Of a stretch of 28,951 nt of DNA, positions 1 to 9,375 are shown piece by piece (position 1 is the stretch's first letter; every line of letters begins with the position of its first letter). The position numbers were made by a program, and so were the translations under genes. The DNA is taken from assembly GCA_002375765.1 (NCBI GenBank), contig DFMV01000054.1, forward strand, positions 1 to 28,951, read 5' to 3'. The notes beneath the pieces are model-generated. The model searched no databases, was not told where the DNA came from, and saw nothing but the letters and a program-made list of their open reading frames with translations. The DNA is from Rhizobiales bacterium UBA3584. GTDB taxonomy: Bacteria > Pseudomonadota > Alphaproteobacteria > Rhizobiales > Devosiaceae.

Positions 1-1509
1 ACTTCTCAGCGGAAATCAACAGCTCCTCCTCATGCCGGGTCGATGCTCGAGTCGCTTCGTGGACTCGGCTACGCGCCTCCCACTGCACTTGCCGATCTGG
101 TCGACAATTCAATCGCCGCAAATGCGCGCGACGTCGCCGTTCATCTCGAGTGGGCCGGTCCAGAGAGTTGGGTAAGAATCGTCGATGACGGCGACGGCAT
201 GGACGACGCGGCTCTGGAGGCCGGCATGCGCCTTGGCGCTCGCGATCCGAGGGCTGAACGCGCCGCCACTGACCTTGGGCGCTTCGGGCTCGGCTTGAAG
301 ACGGCCAGCTTCTCTCAGGCTCGTCGCCTGACCGTCGCCAGTCGGAAGAAAGGTGGAGCGGTCGTCTGCTTGCGCTGGGACCTCGATCTTATCGGTCAGG
401 AACCCGGGGCCGAATGGCCGCTCTTCGAGGGGCCGGCGCCGGGATCAGAGCATCTGCTTGAGCCGCTGGCCCAGATGGCCCACGGCACCGTCGTACTCTG
501 GGAGAAACTGGACCGTATCGTGACCGATGGCTTCGCGGCCACCGACATGATCGAGCTCGCGGATCGCGTGGAAGCGCATCTTGCGATGACCTTCCACCGA
601 CTTCTCGATGGCCAACTGCCGATGCTGCGCCTGGCTCTCAATGGAAGAGGATTGAAGCCTTGGGATCCGTACCTCATCGGTCATCCCGGCAAGGCGCTCG
701 AAAGCCCCGAGTATCGGATCCTCCACACCACCGGTGTGACTGTGCAATGCCACGTCCTTCCGCATCGCGATATGCTCAAGCCTGCCGAACAGGAAGTCGC
801 GGCGGGGCCCGGAGGATGGACACAGCAAGAGGGCTTCTACGTCTACCGCAACAGGCGTCTCCTTCTTGCCGGGGGGTGGCTTGGCCTCGGCGATGGCGGT
901 AGGCCATGGCCGCGCGATGAAGCCCACAGGCTCGCCCGTATCAGGCTCGACATACCGAACAGCGCGGATGCCGATTGGAAGATCAATGTCCTGAAATCGA
1001 CGGCTAGCCCCCCGGTGCGCCTGCGATCCCAGTTTCACCGTCTTGCAACAGAAACACGCGACACGGCGCGGCGGGTCTTCGCACACCGGGGACACGTCAC
1101 CCCCGTCTCAGGCGCGCGCTCGAACGCGGTCGCCGAAGCCTGGCAAGTGCGGCGGTCGGCACAAGGGACGTCTTACCGGATCGCTCGTGACCATGATCTG
1201 GTCGCCTCGATCCTCGATCGCGCCGGTCCACTCAAGCCCGATATCCTCGCTCTTCTGAGGCTGATCGAGGAGACAGTTCCGGTGCAGCGCATCTGGCTGG
1301 ATACAGCGGAAGACAAGGAGACGCCGAGAACTGGTTTCGCCGGAGCGGCAGACAACGAAGTCATGGAGACCCTGTCCTCGATTTTTGAAGCGCTGGTGAA
1401 GTTCCGCGGGCTCAGCCCGACCGAAGCGCGCGAGCGGCTTGGTCGTACGCCCCCATTCGACCGGCACCTCGATCTGGTTGCAGCCCTTGAAGCGAAAGAC
1501 AAGCAATGA
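1..1509 (+). CDS. GHKL (paraMORC/MutL-like) ATPase of a restriction-type defence operon, 5'-partial
   Basis: The first ATG in the window is at 43, but the frame is open to base 1 and the residues before it read naturally, so the true start probably lies upstream. Numbering from that ATG, the N box is LADLVDNSIAAN (16-27), the G1 box DDGDGM (48-53) and the G2 box GRFGLGLKTA (79-88), the three ATP-binding motifs of the gyrase/Hsp90/kinase/MutL fold. The rest has no domain I recognise. Known for the family: standalone GHKL proteins related to MORC and MutL occur next to Z1 helicases and nucleases in restriction-type operons, where they are thought to remodel DNA or protein complexes in an ATP-dependent way. 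The stop overlaps the Z1 gene start as ATGA, so the two are translationally coupled. Fold and context are well supported; the role is inferred. Confidence 0.86.
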   Translation, partial: TSQRKSTAPPHAGSMLESLRGLGYAPPTALADLVDNSIAANARDVAVHLEWAGPESWVRIVDDGDGMDDAALEAGMRLGARDPRAERAATDLGRFGLGLKTASFSQARRLTVASRKKGGAVVCLRWDLDLIGQEPGAEWPLFEGPAPGSEHLLEPLAQMAHGTVVLWEKLDRIVTDGFAATDMIELADRVEAHLAMTFHRLLDGQLPMLRLALNGRGLKPWDPYLIGHPGKALESPEYRILHTTGVTVQCHVLPHRDMLKPAEQEVAAGPGGWTQQEGFYVYRNRRLLLAGGWLGLGDGGRPWPRDEAHRLARIRLDIPNSADADWKINVLKSTASPPVRLRSQFHRLATETRDTARRVFAHRGHVTPVSGARSNAVAEAWQVRRSAQGTSYRIARDHDLVASILDRAGPLKPDILALLRLIEETVPVQRIWLDTAEDKETPRTGFAGAADNEVMETLSSIFEALVKFRGLSPTEARERLGRTPPFDRHLDLVAALEAKDKQ

Positions 1510-4373
1510 CGATTTCAAATCAGAAGGCCTTCGATTCAATCCTTTCCATGGCTCAGAACATGCTCCGCCTTGCCGCGGAACGCGCTCAGACCCCTGTCAC
1601 GCCGGAAATGATCGAGAAGGAGCTGACGAAGCTATCGATCATGATGGAGGACGATTTCGCCCTTGTTGATCGGGACGCGCTCGTTGACGAACTGATCCGC
1701 CGATCAAGCCGAACCGTGGGCCAGAACGCCACCCTGTCGAGCGGTGAGGACCATGTCGCCTGGCTTGATGCAGAAAGAAAGAAGGGCTGGACCTATTGGC
1801 AGCGCTACTCGGAATACATGGAAGCGCGCATCCCGTGGACGGCCCTCGACGCCCTCGACGTCGCCACTGACGAAGTCCTTTCACAGATCGAGGACCCGAC
1901 CCGAGAAGGCGCCTGGGATCGTCGCGGACTGGTTGTGGGCCACGTTCAGTCAGGGAAGACTGGTAATTATACCGGACTGATCTGCAAGGCCGCGGACGCA
2001 GGTTACAAGATCATCATCGTGCTCGCCGGACTGCACAACAACCTGAGAGCACAGACCCAGATCCGCCTGGACGAGGGGTTTCTCGGTTTTGCCACCATCG
2101 CGGATGCTGACGAGCTCCCAGCAGTGGGGGTCGGACTGATCGACAAAGACATGTCGGTCCGTCCTAATGCTGCAACGAATCGGAGCGACAAGGGCGACTT
2201 CAACACGGCCGTTGCCGCGAAGATGAACATCAGCCCGGAACAGCGACCGTGGTTGTTCGTCGTCAAGAAGAACAAGACTGTGCTGGAGCGCCTGCTGCAC
2301 TGGATCCGCAACCGTGTGGCCAATCACGTCGACCCCGAAACCGGTCGCAAGCTCGTCACAAACCTGCCTCTCCTAGTGATCGACGACGAGTCCGACCATG
2401 GATCGGTCGACACCGGTGAAGATGTCGTGGACGAGTTTGGCAACCCCGATCTCGAACATGAGCCCAAGACCATCAACAGGTTGATCCGGTCGATGCTCCA
2501 CCATTTCTCGCGGAAGGCCTATGTCGGTTACACGGCGACGCCCTTTGCGAACATCTTCATTCATGACCGCGGGGAGACACAGGAACACGGACCGGACCTC
2601 TTCCCGGCAGCCTTCATCACAAGCCTTGCGGCACCATCGAACTATGTCGGGCCGGGTCGCGTCTTCGGATCGGCTTCCAGCACGCCCGAAGACCTGCCCC
2701 TAGTGCGTCCGTTGTCGGACGACGAGTTTCAGCCGTGGATGCCGCCGCGACACAAGAACGGCTTCCGGCCGCGATGGCAGGGAGAGGATCGTGTGCCGGA
2801 CTCGCTCGCAGAAGCGATCCGTTCCTTCGTCTATGCCTGTGCGGTGCGGAAGCTGCGCGGACAGGGCAGCAAACATTCCTCGATGCTCATCCACGTTACC
2901 CGCTTCACCTTGGTACAGAACGCTGTCGTCAACCAGGTCGCAGAGTACGTGCGAGATCTGAAGGGCCGCTACACCCGCGGCATCGAGCTTGCAGACCTCG
3001 AGGCGTCCATGCGCAAGGAATATGAAAAGACCTTCCTGCCAGGCATGAAGGGAATCCGCTCTGCCCTCGTCGAAGGAGAAACGCTGGAGGACTTCTCGTG
3101 GGCGGACATTCGTGCCGTCCTCCCCGACGTCCTGTCCGACATTCGCGTGCGCGAAATCAACGGGACGGCGAAGGACGCACTCGACTATGCCGAGAATGAT
3201 GGCACAGGTCTCAAGGTGATTGCCATCGGCGGCGACAAGCTGGCGCGCGGTCTGACGCTCGAAGGTCTCTGCACGAGCTACTTCCTTCGAACCGCACGCA
3301 TGTACGACACACTCATGCAGATGGGGCGCTGGTTCGGCTACCGCGACGGCTACCTCGATGTCTGCCGCCTCTACACGTCGCAGGAAATGGTGGAGTGGTT
3401 CGGCCATATCGCCGATGCCGCCGAAGAGTTGCGTCAGGAGTTCGACAACATGGTCGCGGCCGGCGCCACGCCCAAACAGTTCGGCCTGCGCGTGAAATCG
3501 CACTCCGTTCTGACCGTGACCTCGCGGGCCAAGATGAGGAACGCTCGCGCTATGCAGCTGACCTATTCGGGCGATCTTCTGCAGACCATCGTGTTTCCCA
3601 ACCGCAAGGACGACGTCACGGCGAACTTCAACGCTATGGATCGGTTTATCGGTGCGCTTGGCCCATCGAAGGACCTGAACCATCAGCACTTCGTGCCGGA
3701 TGGTCAAAAGTGGAACGGTCACCTGTGGCGCAACGTGCCAGCCCTGAGCGTAATCTCGTTCCTCCGGGATTACAGGACCCATCCCGCCAGCTTCCGGATC
3801 ATGAGTCCACTGATCGCGGACTTCATCGAGGAGATGAACAAGGATCGTGAGTTGACGAACTGGACGGTCGCAGTGATCGGGAAGGACAGCGGCCCGGACG
3901 ACAAGCACCGCACGGTAGGCGGTTGTTCGGTCAACATGCTACAGCGCAAGCGCACGACCGAACATCCGGATCGATACTCGATCAAGACCCTGATCTCGCC
4001 TCGCGATCAGGCCATCGATCTGACCGAGGCAGAATGGAAGGCAGCGCTCGATCTCAGCCAGAAGACCTGGCGCAACGACACGGATCGAAACGAAGGCAAG
4101 GAGCCGCCGTCCGAACCGCGAGGTCCACAGATCCGTCATGTACTCGGAGAAGGCGTCGCCGAAGCGGGCATTCCAGCTCGCCGAGAACGCGGCTTGCTCA
4201 TGCTCTATCTGCTCGATCCCGAAGGTGCGGGTGTCGATGAACTGAAGAATGCCGATCCGGTCGTCGCCTGGGCTATCAGTTTTCCGTCAAGCACTTCCGA
4301 GAGAAGGGTCTCCAACTCGAGGTACATCGCCAACAGCGTACTTTGGGGGGGCCTCAATGACTGGGTGGACTGA
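1506..4373 (+). CDS. Z1 domain-containing superfamily-II helicase-like ATPase
   Basis: A 955-aa protein of the Z1 family, usual in length. Motifs in order: Walker A GHVQSGKT (145-152); a motif Ia-like AGLHNNLRAQT (174-184); a DEAD-like Walker B VIDDESDH (291-298); motif III-like YVGYTATPFANIF (339-351); and C-terminal helicase motifs LARGLTLEG (about 579) and QMGRWFGYRDGY (about 605-616), the last corresponding to motif VI with its arginine. Z1 proteins are SF2-type ATPases known mainly from gene neighbourhoods with GHKL ATPases, PD-(D/E)XK nucleases and AIPR proteins, which is exactly this setting. It probably translocates on or opens target DNA for the neighbouring nuclease; that is inference. 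It overlaps the upstream gene by 4 nt and the downstream gene by 17 nt. Confidence 0.93.
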   Translation: MTISNQKAFDSILSMAQNMLRLAAERAQTPVTPEMIEKELTKLSIMMEDDFALVDRDALVDELIRRSSRTVGQNATLSSGEDHVAWLDAERKKGWTYWQRYSEYMEARIPWTALDALDVATDEVLSQIEDPTREGAWDRRGLVVGHVQSGKTGNYTGLICKAADAGYKIIIVLAGLHNNLRAQTQIRLDEGFLGFATIADADELPAVGVGLIDKDMSVRPNAATNRSDKGDFNTAVAAKMNISPEQRPWLFVVKKNKTVLERLLHWIRNRVANHVDPETGRKLVTNLPLLVIDDESDHGSVDTGEDVVDEFGNPDLEHEPKTINRLIRSMLHHFSRKAYVGYTATPFANIFIHDRGETQEHGPDLFPAAFITSLAAPSNYVGPGRVFGSASSTPEDLPLVRPLSDDEFQPWMPPRHKNGFRPRWQGEDRVPDSLAEAIRSFVYACAVRKLRGQGSKHSSMLIHVTRFTLVQNAVVNQVAEYVRDLKGRYTRGIELADLEASMRKEYEKTFLPGMKGIRSALVEGETLEDFSWADIRAVLPDVLSDIRVREINGTAKDALDYAENDGTGLKVIAIGGDKLARGLTLEGLCTSYFLRTARMYDTLMQMGRWFGYRDGYLDVCRLYTSQEMVEWFGHIADAAEELRQEFDNMVAAGATPKQFGLRVKSHSVLTVTSRAKMRNARAMQLTYSGDLLQTIVFPNRKDDVTANFNAMDRFIGALGPSKDLNHQHFVPDGQKWNGHLWRNVPALSVISFLRDYRTHPASFRIMSPLIADFIEEMNKDRELTNWTVAVIGKDSGPDDKHRTVGGCSVNMLQRKRTTEHPDRYSIKTLISPRDQAIDLTEAEWKAALDLSQKTWRNDTDRNEGKEPPSEPRGPQIRHVLGEGVAEAGIPARRERGLLMLYLLDPEGAGVDELKNADPVVAWAISFPSSTSERRVSNSRYIANSVLWGGLNDWVD

Positions 4374-5361
4374 AGATGGGATTGCACGCGCCTGGCGAGC
4401 GCTCGCACGACAGGAAGCGGCGGAAGACTGGCGATTTGTGCATCTCACCGATATGGGCGCCGTCTCGGTCGAGGCGGGGTGTCACTTCCCCCTCGGACGG
4501 GAGGCGTTGATCGTCTCCTTTCCAGGATCGTGGCCGGTGAATCCGGCAAGGCTTCCTGAAGGCAAGGGCTTCGACGTCTCCTGCATCGCGGGTCAGTCCG
4601 AATTCACAGGCAAGACGGCGATTGCTCTCGTCAGGCGGCCGGAGGGCTCCCCCGACATCTTCGCCATCATGGTCGTGGATGTGTTGAGAACTCTGGATAC
4701 GGCAGCCAACAGCGCGGGCCGCGATGTTATGGAGACCTTCCTCGAACGGGTCAGGGAATGGCAGGCTTTCATGGCCCGAACGCACCGTCCTCTTTCGTTC
4801 GATGCGCAGATCGGCCTGCTCGGCGAACTCTGGATGCTCAGGCTGCTCACGGACACCTCCCTCGGAGCCGGTGCTCTCGACTGCTGGCAGGGACCGTTGC
4901 GGGCTGCACAGGACTTCCACGTTCGGGGTGGCGCGATAGAGGTGAAGAGCACGGTCCGGACCGGCAGCTTCCTTGCGCGGATCAACAGCATCGAGCAGCT
5001 GGATGGCGACAGGGCTCCCATCTTCCTTTGCGCCTTCCGCTTCGAGGAAAATACGGACGGGATCTCGCTTGTCGACCTCGTGTCTGAACTCCGCGAGAGG
5101 TTTGGACTGGCCGGAGTTCAGCGCGGCTTCGAGGCATTGCTCATGGTGATGGGATACCTCGAAGAGCATGCACCGCTCTACAGCCGAACGCTGACATTGA
5201 AGGATGCAAGGACATTCCGCTCGGAAGGTAACATGCCGCGCCTCATGCGTGCCTCTCTGCCAGCCGCCATCCGTTCAGCCGCCTATGTACTCGACCTCGA
5301 TGCCTTGGAAGTCCCTTCAATTGGGATTCCGGAGCTGATCAACGAATTTGGACTGGAATGA
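4357..5361 (+). CDS. PD-(D/E)XK motif nuclease-like protein (DUF4420)
   Basis: The likely start is the ATG at 4357, which overlaps the Z1 gene by 17 nt and gives 334 aa, the usual size for the family. The open frame runs further upstream, but only inside Z1 coding sequence. The core shows a conserved LLGELW helix before the catalytic region, then D186 in QDFH and E195-x-K197 in IEVKST, the PD-(D/E)XK pattern of restriction-endonuclease-fold nucleases. Members of this family accompany Z1 and AIPR proteins. This is the best candidate for DNA cleavage in the operon. The active-site residues are visible; substrate and specificity are not. Confidence 0.88.
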   Translation: MTGWTEDGIARAWRALARQEAAEDWRFVHLTDMGAVSVEAGCHFPLGREALIVSFPGSWPVNPARLPEGKGFDVSCIAGQSEFTGKTAIALVRRPEGSPDIFAIMVVDVLRTLDTAANSAGRDVMETFLERVREWQAFMARTHRPLSFDAQIGLLGELWMLRLLTDTSLGAGALDCWQGPLRAAQDFHVRGGAIEVKSTVRTGSFLARINSIEQLDGDRAPIFLCAFRFEENTDGISLVDLVSELRERFGLAGVQRGFEALLMVMGYLEEHAPLYSRTLTLKDARTFRSEGNMPRLMRASLPAAIRSAAYVLDLDALEVPSIGIPELINEFGLE

Positions 5362-5362
5362 T

Positions 5363-7168
5363 ATGAGCCTCGAAGAATTTCACCGCAACTTTCGTTCCGA
5401 CCTGCAGACCATCATCGCCGAGCGCGTGGAGGCTGGCGAAGGCCCATTTCCTTCGGATGAGCTCGTTTTTGCGGAAATGGTCATGGAGCACGTCGCGGAA
5501 ACCGGGATCTGCGAGGCACCTACCGTTTGCCACTGGAGCGGCAAGGTCGGCAACGCAAGGCTCCGCATTACGGGCTATGCGCTCAGCTCCGATGAAACGG
5601 CTCTCGACCTCTTCGTGACCCACTATTTCGGGACCGAAGAACTGAGCGATCTCAGGGATCCGGATGCCACCGCAACTGCAAGCGAAGGCGTTCGCTTTCT
5701 ATTTCGAGCGGCAAGCGGAAACCTCGATGCTAGGATCGATCCGACGCATCCGGTCAGGGATCTGGTCGCCACGATTCGGTCTCGCTGGGGCGACATCGAC
5801 CGACTTCGTGTGTTCGTGATCACCGATGGCAAGACCAAGACCAAGCGGTTCTCGAACAAGGAGGCTCACCAGAAGATGGTGGCTGTCGAGGCCATGGATA
5901 TGGAGAGGCTGTTCCGCCACACCGAGGGCAAGCCGCGAGACGAACTGGCCGTGAGTTTCGTTCAGTCGATCGGTCGGGCACTGCCCTGCGTTCACGTCCC
6001 AGACCCTGATGCTGACTACGAGTACGCCCTCACTGCCATTCCGGGGCAGCTCATCCGGGATCTCTATCTGCGCTACGGGACGACCCTGCTCGAAGCCAAT
6101 ATCCGCACCTTTCTGGGGAACAAGCGCGCGGTCAACAAGGGCATCGTCGAAACGCTGCGAAAGGAACCTGAGCACTTCCTCGCCTTCAACAATGGCCTCG
6201 TACTTGTCTGCGACGAAGCGGCCTTCGAGCGGACAGAGGACGGAAATCTGGGCCTGTCCTTCTTGAAGGGTCTGCAGATCGTGAACGGCGGCCAGACGAC
6301 CTCTACCATCTACTTCTCATCCCGGGACGATCGCACGATCGATCTCAGCCATGTCATGGTGCCGGCCAAGATTATCATCCTCAAAGGATCGCAAGACGAA
6401 GCGCGCGAGAGACTGATAAGCAACGTGTCTCGCTATGCGAACAGTCAGAACGCGGTGAAGATGTCCGACCTGTCGGCGAACCGCCCGTTCCATCGAGAGC
6501 TTGAAAAACTCGCGAACGACACTTGGTGCCCCGACGGTGCAACGCGATGGTTCTACGAGCGCGCAGCTGGCGCCTACAACGTCATGCTTCTGAGAGAAGG
6601 CACCACGCCGGCCAAGAGGCGAAACTTGAAGGAGATGATCCCGCCAAAGCGCAAGCTGACCAAGAACGACATCGCAAAGTACCATGAAGCGTGGCGCGGC
6701 AAGCCTAACCAGGTCGCTATGGCTGGTGAGAAGAACTTCGCGGCCTTCATGGCTGCTCTCGATGACGATCCGACCATTGTGCCCACCCCGCTCGATGCTC
6801 GCTGGTATCGGGCGATGATAGCCAAGGTCATTCTGTTCAAGGCAATCGAGAGCATGATCAAGACGAAGGAAGCAAAGGAGGTGTTCCGCCAGGGATGGGT
6901 CAACATTGCCACTTACGTCGTATCGGTGGTCTCCGACCGACTTGGTGATCGGCTCGACCTCGAGCAGATATGGATGCGGCAAGGGATTTCAGCTGGCCTG
7001 CGGGACCTGCTCTGGGACTGGGCCGTCGTCGTGAACGCCGAGTTCAACAGGATCGCCCCGGGCCAGCAGATTTCGGAGGTGGCGAAGCGCGCGGACACGT
7101 GGGCGAAGGTGAGAGCCGCTGAATTCCCTGTTCCGCGGGGTTCAATCCAAGAGGTACGGCAGTCATGA
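5363..7168 (+). CDS. AIPR (abortive infection phage resistance) family protein
   Basis: I chose the ATG at 5363, one base after the nuclease stop; a TTG at 5348 would add five residues. The 601-aa product carries the AIPR core: NIRTFLGNKRAVNKG (around 245-260), FLAFNNGLVLV (around 270-280) and LQIVNGGQTTSTIY (around 303-316). The family was named for a link with phage abortive infection and is repeatedly found beside Z1 helicases, GHKL ATPases and PD-(D/E)XK nucleases. Its biochemical activity is not something I can state from sequence. Tight spacing makes it the fourth gene of one operon, and it is followed by the convergent methylase after 62 bp with no obvious terminator between them. Confidence 0.92.
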   Translation: MSLEEFHRNFRSDLQTIIAERVEAGEGPFPSDELVFAEMVMEHVAETGICEAPTVCHWSGKVGNARLRITGYALSSDETALDLFVTHYFGTEELSDLRDPDATATASEGVRFLFRAASGNLDARIDPTHPVRDLVATIRSRWGDIDRLRVFVITDGKTKTKRFSNKEAHQKMVAVEAMDMERLFRHTEGKPRDELAVSFVQSIGRALPCVHVPDPDADYEYALTAIPGQLIRDLYLRYGTTLLEANIRTFLGNKRAVNKGIVETLRKEPEHFLAFNNGLVLVCDEAAFERTEDGNLGLSFLKGLQIVNGGQTTSTIYFSSRDDRTIDLSHVMVPAKIIILKGSQDEARERLISNVSRYANSQNAVKMSDLSANRPFHRELEKLANDTWCPDGATRWFYERAAGAYNVMLLREGTTPAKRRNLKEMIPPKRKLTKNDIAKYHEAWRGKPNQVAMAGEKNFAAFMAALDDDPTIVPTPLDARWYRAMIAKVILFKAIESMIKTKEAKEVFRQGWVNIATYVVSVVSDRLGDRLDLEQIWMRQGISAGLRDLLWDWAVVVNAEFNRIAPGQQISEVAKRADTWAKVRAAEFPVPRGSIQEVRQS

Positions 7169-7230
7169 TGCCTGACACCGGTGTTGTCGCAAATTCAGGC
7201 TTCGAACGCCTCATGACTGATAGGTGGTGT

Positions 7231-8766
7231 TCACCGTTTCAGCGTAGACAGCACGAGCGCGGCAATCTGCCTTGCAAGAAACGGCGGCACGGCATTTCCA
7301 ACTTGGACATATTGCTGCGTTCGGTTGCCGAGAAACAGGTAATCGTCGGGAAAGGTCTGCAGACGAGCAGCTTCGCGAACGGTCAGGCTCCGGCACTGGA
7401 TCGGATCGGGGTGAATAAAGTAGTGGCCATCCTTCGAGATGTGGCTCGTGACCGTGGTCGATGCCTCGTCCGCCAGCTGAACCCGGAAGCGGTCATTGAA
7501 CACACCGCTGTGCCAGTTTCGGTGATCGGGGCTGAGCACCAGCGGAAAATCGGCGGCCTTCGGGCTGTAGCCACGGACGGTCCCGAACACGGCAGCAAAC
7601 AGGTAGCGGCCCAGATCCGACGCCATGTGCCCGCGCGTCTCGTGCTGGGCGATCGCGCGAAGTTCCGGTCGCTCGATCCACTGCAACAACTCATCGTTCG
7701 AAGTGCCGTAGCCGTCTGGCAGCCGTGACGCAACCCGCACGATAGGCGGGTTTTCCTTCACTCGCTCCGAAACGCTCAGGAACGCTTCACGTAGCGCCCG
7801 GTTGTCCTTCCCCTTGGAAATGCCAGCCAGCATGTTCGCGGCGTTGCGGACTTCTCCTCGCCAAGCGGCCGCGTTGTCGAGCCCGCGGCTGATGCCGCTT
7901 CGCAAGGCGGGCATCATTTCGATGACATCGCCGACGGTCCGTGCCATCCCCGATACGGCGATCTCCGTATCGGCGGCGCGTCCTGCGAGGTCCGAACGGA
8001 TGCCGACGATGATCACCCTGTGGCGACGCTGCGGGGCTCCGAACGCCTCGGCGCGCACGATGAAATCCGAAGGCTGTGCCGCCTCCTGCAGGCTGGCCTT
8101 GCCATCCTCGACGCGGACGGCACGAAGTTCGTAGTGATGGGCGTGACCCGAGCCGAGCGAGGACAGATCCTCCATCAACATCTCGAAGACAAGTCGGCTC
8201 TCGACGGTGGACGAAAGCATGCCCTTCACGTTTTCCATCACGAAGGCGGCTGGGCGAAGCTTGTCGAGAACCCGGATGTACTCGCGAAAGAGGTAGTGCC
8301 GCGCATCCTCCTCCGGGACGTAGCCGACCTTGCCTCTGGAGCGGACGCGTCCCACTAGGGAATAGGCCTGACAGGGCGGACCGCCGATCAGGATCGTGTC
8401 GTCGTACTTTGCTTTCAGCGTCGCGATGGCGCCATCTATGGCGGTCGCGGCAGCCCCGGTGCCAAGCTCAAGCGCGCGGGCTTCGTCGATGGCATGCTGC
8501 CACGCTTCGGCATCGACGGCTGACCAGTCAGGTTCGGATGCCAGCCCGGCATGGAAATCGATGAACTCTTTCGGCAAGCCGCCATGACGTGCACGGTACT
8601 CGCGCAGAAAGGCGCGCAGCGTCAGGGTCCGATGGGCTGACGCCTCCTTCTCGACCGATATGCCGATCCTGAACGGCGCATGGCCGTCCTCGACAAGGGA
8701 AGCGAACCCCTCGCCAAGTCCGCCCGGACCGGCAAACAGATCGACAATGCCGAAAGTGGAAGGCAC
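7231..8766 (-). CDS. DNA (cytosine-5-)-methyltransferase
   Basis: A complete 511-aa C5-cytosine methylase that uses S-adenosylmethionine. Motif I is FAGPGGLGEG (11-20), motif IV GGPPCQAYS with catalytic Cys132, motif VI ENV (178-180), motif VIII QRRHR (246-250), motif IX RSLTVREAARLQTF near 460-473 and motif X YVQVGNAVPP near 487. The spacing from motif I to PCQ is about 50 aa longer than in compact methylases such as M.HhaI, so there is an N-terminal insertion. The start is GTG at 8766, with AGGAG 6 nt upstream. An ATG two bases earlier is out of frame. The gene is divergent from vsr and convergent with the Z1/AIPR operon, and probably protects host DNA. The recognition site cannot be read from the sequence. 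Confidence 0.95.
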   Translation of the reverse strand: MPSTFGIVDLFAGPGGLGEGFASLVEDGHAPFRIGISVEKEASAHRTLTLRAFLREYRARHGGLPKEFIDFHAGLASEPDWSAVDAEAWQHAIDEARALELGTGAAATAIDGAIATLKAKYDDTILIGGPPCQAYSLVGRVRSRGKVGYVPEEDARHYLFREYIRVLDKLRPAAFVMENVKGMLSSTVESRLVFEMLMEDLSSLGSGHAHHYELRAVRVEDGKASLQEAAQPSDFIVRAEAFGAPQRRHRVIIVGIRSDLAGRAADTEIAVSGMARTVGDVIEMMPALRSGISRGLDNAAAWRGEVRNAANMLAGISKGKDNRALREAFLSVSERVKENPPIVRVASRLPDGYGTSNDELLQWIERPELRAIAQHETRGHMASDLGRYLFAAVFGTVRGYSPKAADFPLVLSPDHRNWHSGVFNDRFRVQLADEASTTVTSHISKDGHYFIHPDPIQCRSLTVREAARLQTFPDDYLFLGNRTQQYVQVGNAVPPFLARQIAALVLSTLKR

Positions 8767-8775
8767 ATCAGGCTC

Positions 8776-8804
8776 CTGACGAATTTCATTCAGCGGTGTA
8801 TACC
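8776..8804 (+). promoter_or_regulatory. Putative sigma70-type promoter for vsr in the dcm/vsr divergent region
   Basis: A -35-like CTGACG (8776-8781) and a -10-like TATACC (8799-8804) are separated by 17 bp and lie about 30 bp before the vsr GTG. The -10 sits on the palindrome GTATAC, so the same bases read TATACA on the other strand and could serve the methylase gene, although I find no good minus-strand -35. CCAGG occurs at 8803-8807, touching the -10, and again at 8822-8826. Confidence 0.45.
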
Positions 8805-8832
8805 AGGTTCAGGAAAGAAAACCAGGGCGCAT

Positions 8833-9297
8833 GTGACCGATATCGTGGACCAGCAGACCCGTTCCCGGATGATGTCGGAGATACGGGGAAAGAACACGAA
8901 GCCCGAATTGTCTCTCAGGCGGGCATTGCATGCGCGCGGCTTTCGCTTCCGGCTTCATTCCAGCAAGGTTCACGGGCGGCCGGACCTCGTACTTCCGAAA
9001 CACGGCGCCGTGGTCTTCGTACACGGCTGCTTCTGGCATCGCCATGAGGGATGCCGCTACACCACAACGCCATCTACGCGTCCGGAGTTCTGGCAGGCGA
9101 AGTTCGAAGCGAACGTTGCGAGAGACCTCGCAGTTAGACGGGCACTTCTGGAAGACGGATGGCGCGTGGCAACGGTGTGGGAATGTGCCCTGCGGAAGCC
9201 GGAACAGGTGGAAACCTCGTCAGAAGACCTGTCGATCTGGCTACGATCAGAAGACCTTCAGATCGAGATCGGCGACGACATCCCACGTCGATCCTGA
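8833..9297 (+). CDS. vsr: Very short patch repair (Vsr) mismatch endonuclease
   Basis: Vsr nicks 5' of the T in T:G mismatches created by deamination of 5-methylcytosine. The typical start TDIVDQ-TRSRMMS points to GTG at 8833, with AGGG 5 nt upstream; the longer frame from 8680 would run into the dcm gene. The 154-aa product keeps E25, D51 in GRPD, and H64 and H69 in HGCFWH at the same numbering as the E. coli enzyme. Zinc-ligand candidates are C66, H71, C74 and C118. All catalytic residues look intact. It is divergent from the cytosine methylase with 66 bp between the start codons, the expected functional partner. The last 25 residues or so are an acidic tail outside the core. Confidence 0.95.
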   Translation: MTDIVDQQTRSRMMSEIRGKNTKPELSLRRALHARGFRFRLHSSKVHGRPDLVLPKHGAVVFVHGCFWHRHEGCRYTTTPSTRPEFWQAKFEANVARDLAVRRALLEDGWRVATVWECALRKPEQVETSSEDLSIWLRSEDLQIEIGDDIPRRS

Positions 9298-9375
9298 GCG
9301 GAAGGGCCGTTTTCCTTTCGGGCCATGAACCCAGAACCCTAATGATCGAGCCACCTTGCTGACCGCGCTGCGCTA

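Noticed and set aside
2700..3908. 402-codon minus-strand open frame inside the Z1 gene
   Set aside because: It is a GC-driven antisense shadow; the plus strand encodes conserved helicase motifs throughout.
7165..7728. Open frame starting in an ATGA overlap with the AIPR stop
   Set aside because: It is antisense to the C-terminal motifs of the cytosine methylase, which are clearly coding, and its product resembles no protein.
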